A DNA stretch of 64,000 bases from Bacteroides sp. 519 (lineage in GTDB: Bacteria > Bacteroidota > Bacteroidia > Bacteroidales > Bacteroidaceae). Of the stretch, positions 63,666-64,000 are shown piece by piece; the stretch's first letter is position 1, and the number at the start of each line of letters is the position of its first letter. Below the pieces are notes generated by a model. That model searched no databases and was not told where the DNA came from. It saw nothing but the letters and a program-made list of their open reading frames with translations. The stretch covers positions 62,001 to 126,000 of the forward strand of contig NZ_QVMJ01000021.1 in assembly GCF_010500955.1 (NCBI RefSeq), read 5' to 3'. The position numbers and the translations under genes were made by a program.

Positions 63666-64000
63666 ATGAGTAAAATAGCTATATTATTTTTTCTGTTATT
63701 AAATACTCTACATGTATTTTCTCAACAAGATACACTGCTTGTTTATCTGGAGAATGATACAATAGACTATTGTGTTAATCTTGTTTTTGAAAACCCATCT
63801 AACGATACTATTTTTATAGCAAATAGATATGTACATAAACGGGATATAGTACCTTATAAGTCTTCATTGGGAATTATGATCAATTTTTATAAAAATAAAG
63901 TGTCGATAGGTAAAGTATGGGATTACGCTCCTTTATATTTTGAAATTAGCAAAGACTATGGTGATCGAATACCGATATATCCTTTTGGGAAAATTAAATT
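63666..64000 (+). CDS. Partial secreted protein cut by the window end
   Basis: ATG-initiated reading frame open to the end of the window (111 codons). It starts MSKIAILFFLLLNTLHVFSQ, a signal peptide. The following VYLENDTIDYCVNLVFENPS resembles the start of secreted Bacteroidetes proteins. Nothing more can be said from the part present. Confidence 0.6.
   Translation, partial: MSKIAILFFLLLNTLHVFSQQDTLLVYLENDTIDYCVNLVFENPSNDTIFIANRYVHKRDIVPYKSSLGIMINFYKNKVSIGKVWDYAPLYFEISKDYGDRIPIYPFGKIK

Overview
The window looks like chromosomal DNA of an anaerobic, fermenting member of the Bacteroidales. This rests on AT-rich sequence, many Bacteroidetes-type -7 boxes (TAnnTTTG, often with a TTG or TTTG about 17-22 bp upstream), a Na+-pumping methylmalonyl-CoA decarboxylase locus, a lamin-tail/OadG fusion, DUF5112/DUF5113-type and DUF5053-type proteins, and a TonB-receptor remnant. 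I cannot name the genus.

Layout. 0-2.7 kb: an AraC-type HTH protein, a TPR protein and a repeat-rich gap. 2.7-7.5 kb: methylmalonyl-CoA epimerase and the decarboxylase genes (carboxyltransferase, lamin-tail/OadG, biotin carrier, membrane beta subunit), which turn methylmalonyl-CoA to propionyl-CoA and pump Na+. 8-15 kb: a two-component pair, an oxidoreductase, a TonB-receptor remnant, a 16-residue-repeat surface protein and an acyl-CoA ligase. 15.7-22.4 kb: a giant tandem sensor-kinase protein, its likely response regulator and an AbgT-type transporter. 22.5-30.9 kb: tRNA-Arg(UCU), a DUF5053 pair, a HigBA toxin-antitoxin module, PhoH, FolC, RidA, a phosphatase, and a HipA-like/DUF3037 pair. 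31-45 kb: glutamate decarboxylase, a tandem retropepsin, RpiA, a frameshifted beta-helix/propeller gene, the GDP-fucose genes, a dicarboxylate symporter and the oxidative pentose phosphate operon (gnd-zwf-pgl). 46.3-54.9 kb: a nine-gene operon for the methylaspartate route of glutamate fermentation (glmS-glmL-glmE, methylaspartate ammonia-lyase, an AtuA-like protein, DUF4387, a P-loop protein, and a two-subunit Fe-S hydratase likely to be mesaconase). 55.5-64 kb: an AT-rich accessory run of small membrane and secreted proteins, with SH3-like, YwqK/MORN-like and duplicated or broken members.

Metabolically the genes fit amino-acid (glutamate) fermentation together with the succinate-propionate route. 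Glutamate would be isomerised to 3-methylaspartate, deaminated to mesaconate, hydrated to citramalate and then cleaved to acetate and pyruvate. No classical citramalate lyase gene is present in the window. The AtuA-like/DUF4387 pair sits inside the operon where a lyase would be expected, which suggests a testable role.

The most unusual feature is the intergenic DNA. Six gaps or parts of gaps carry tandem arrays of about five units with a period of 22-23 bp. Each array has its own sequence, and several have units with internal dyad symmetry (2004-2103, 2118-2211, 15394-15503, 29463-29565, 45899-46008, 57145-57240). Two of them lie in a ~290-bp element present twice. A second class consists of long palindromes whose arms are built from short repeated words, sometimes nested and sometimes sharing a conserved centre. 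I know of no named class that covers these arrays.
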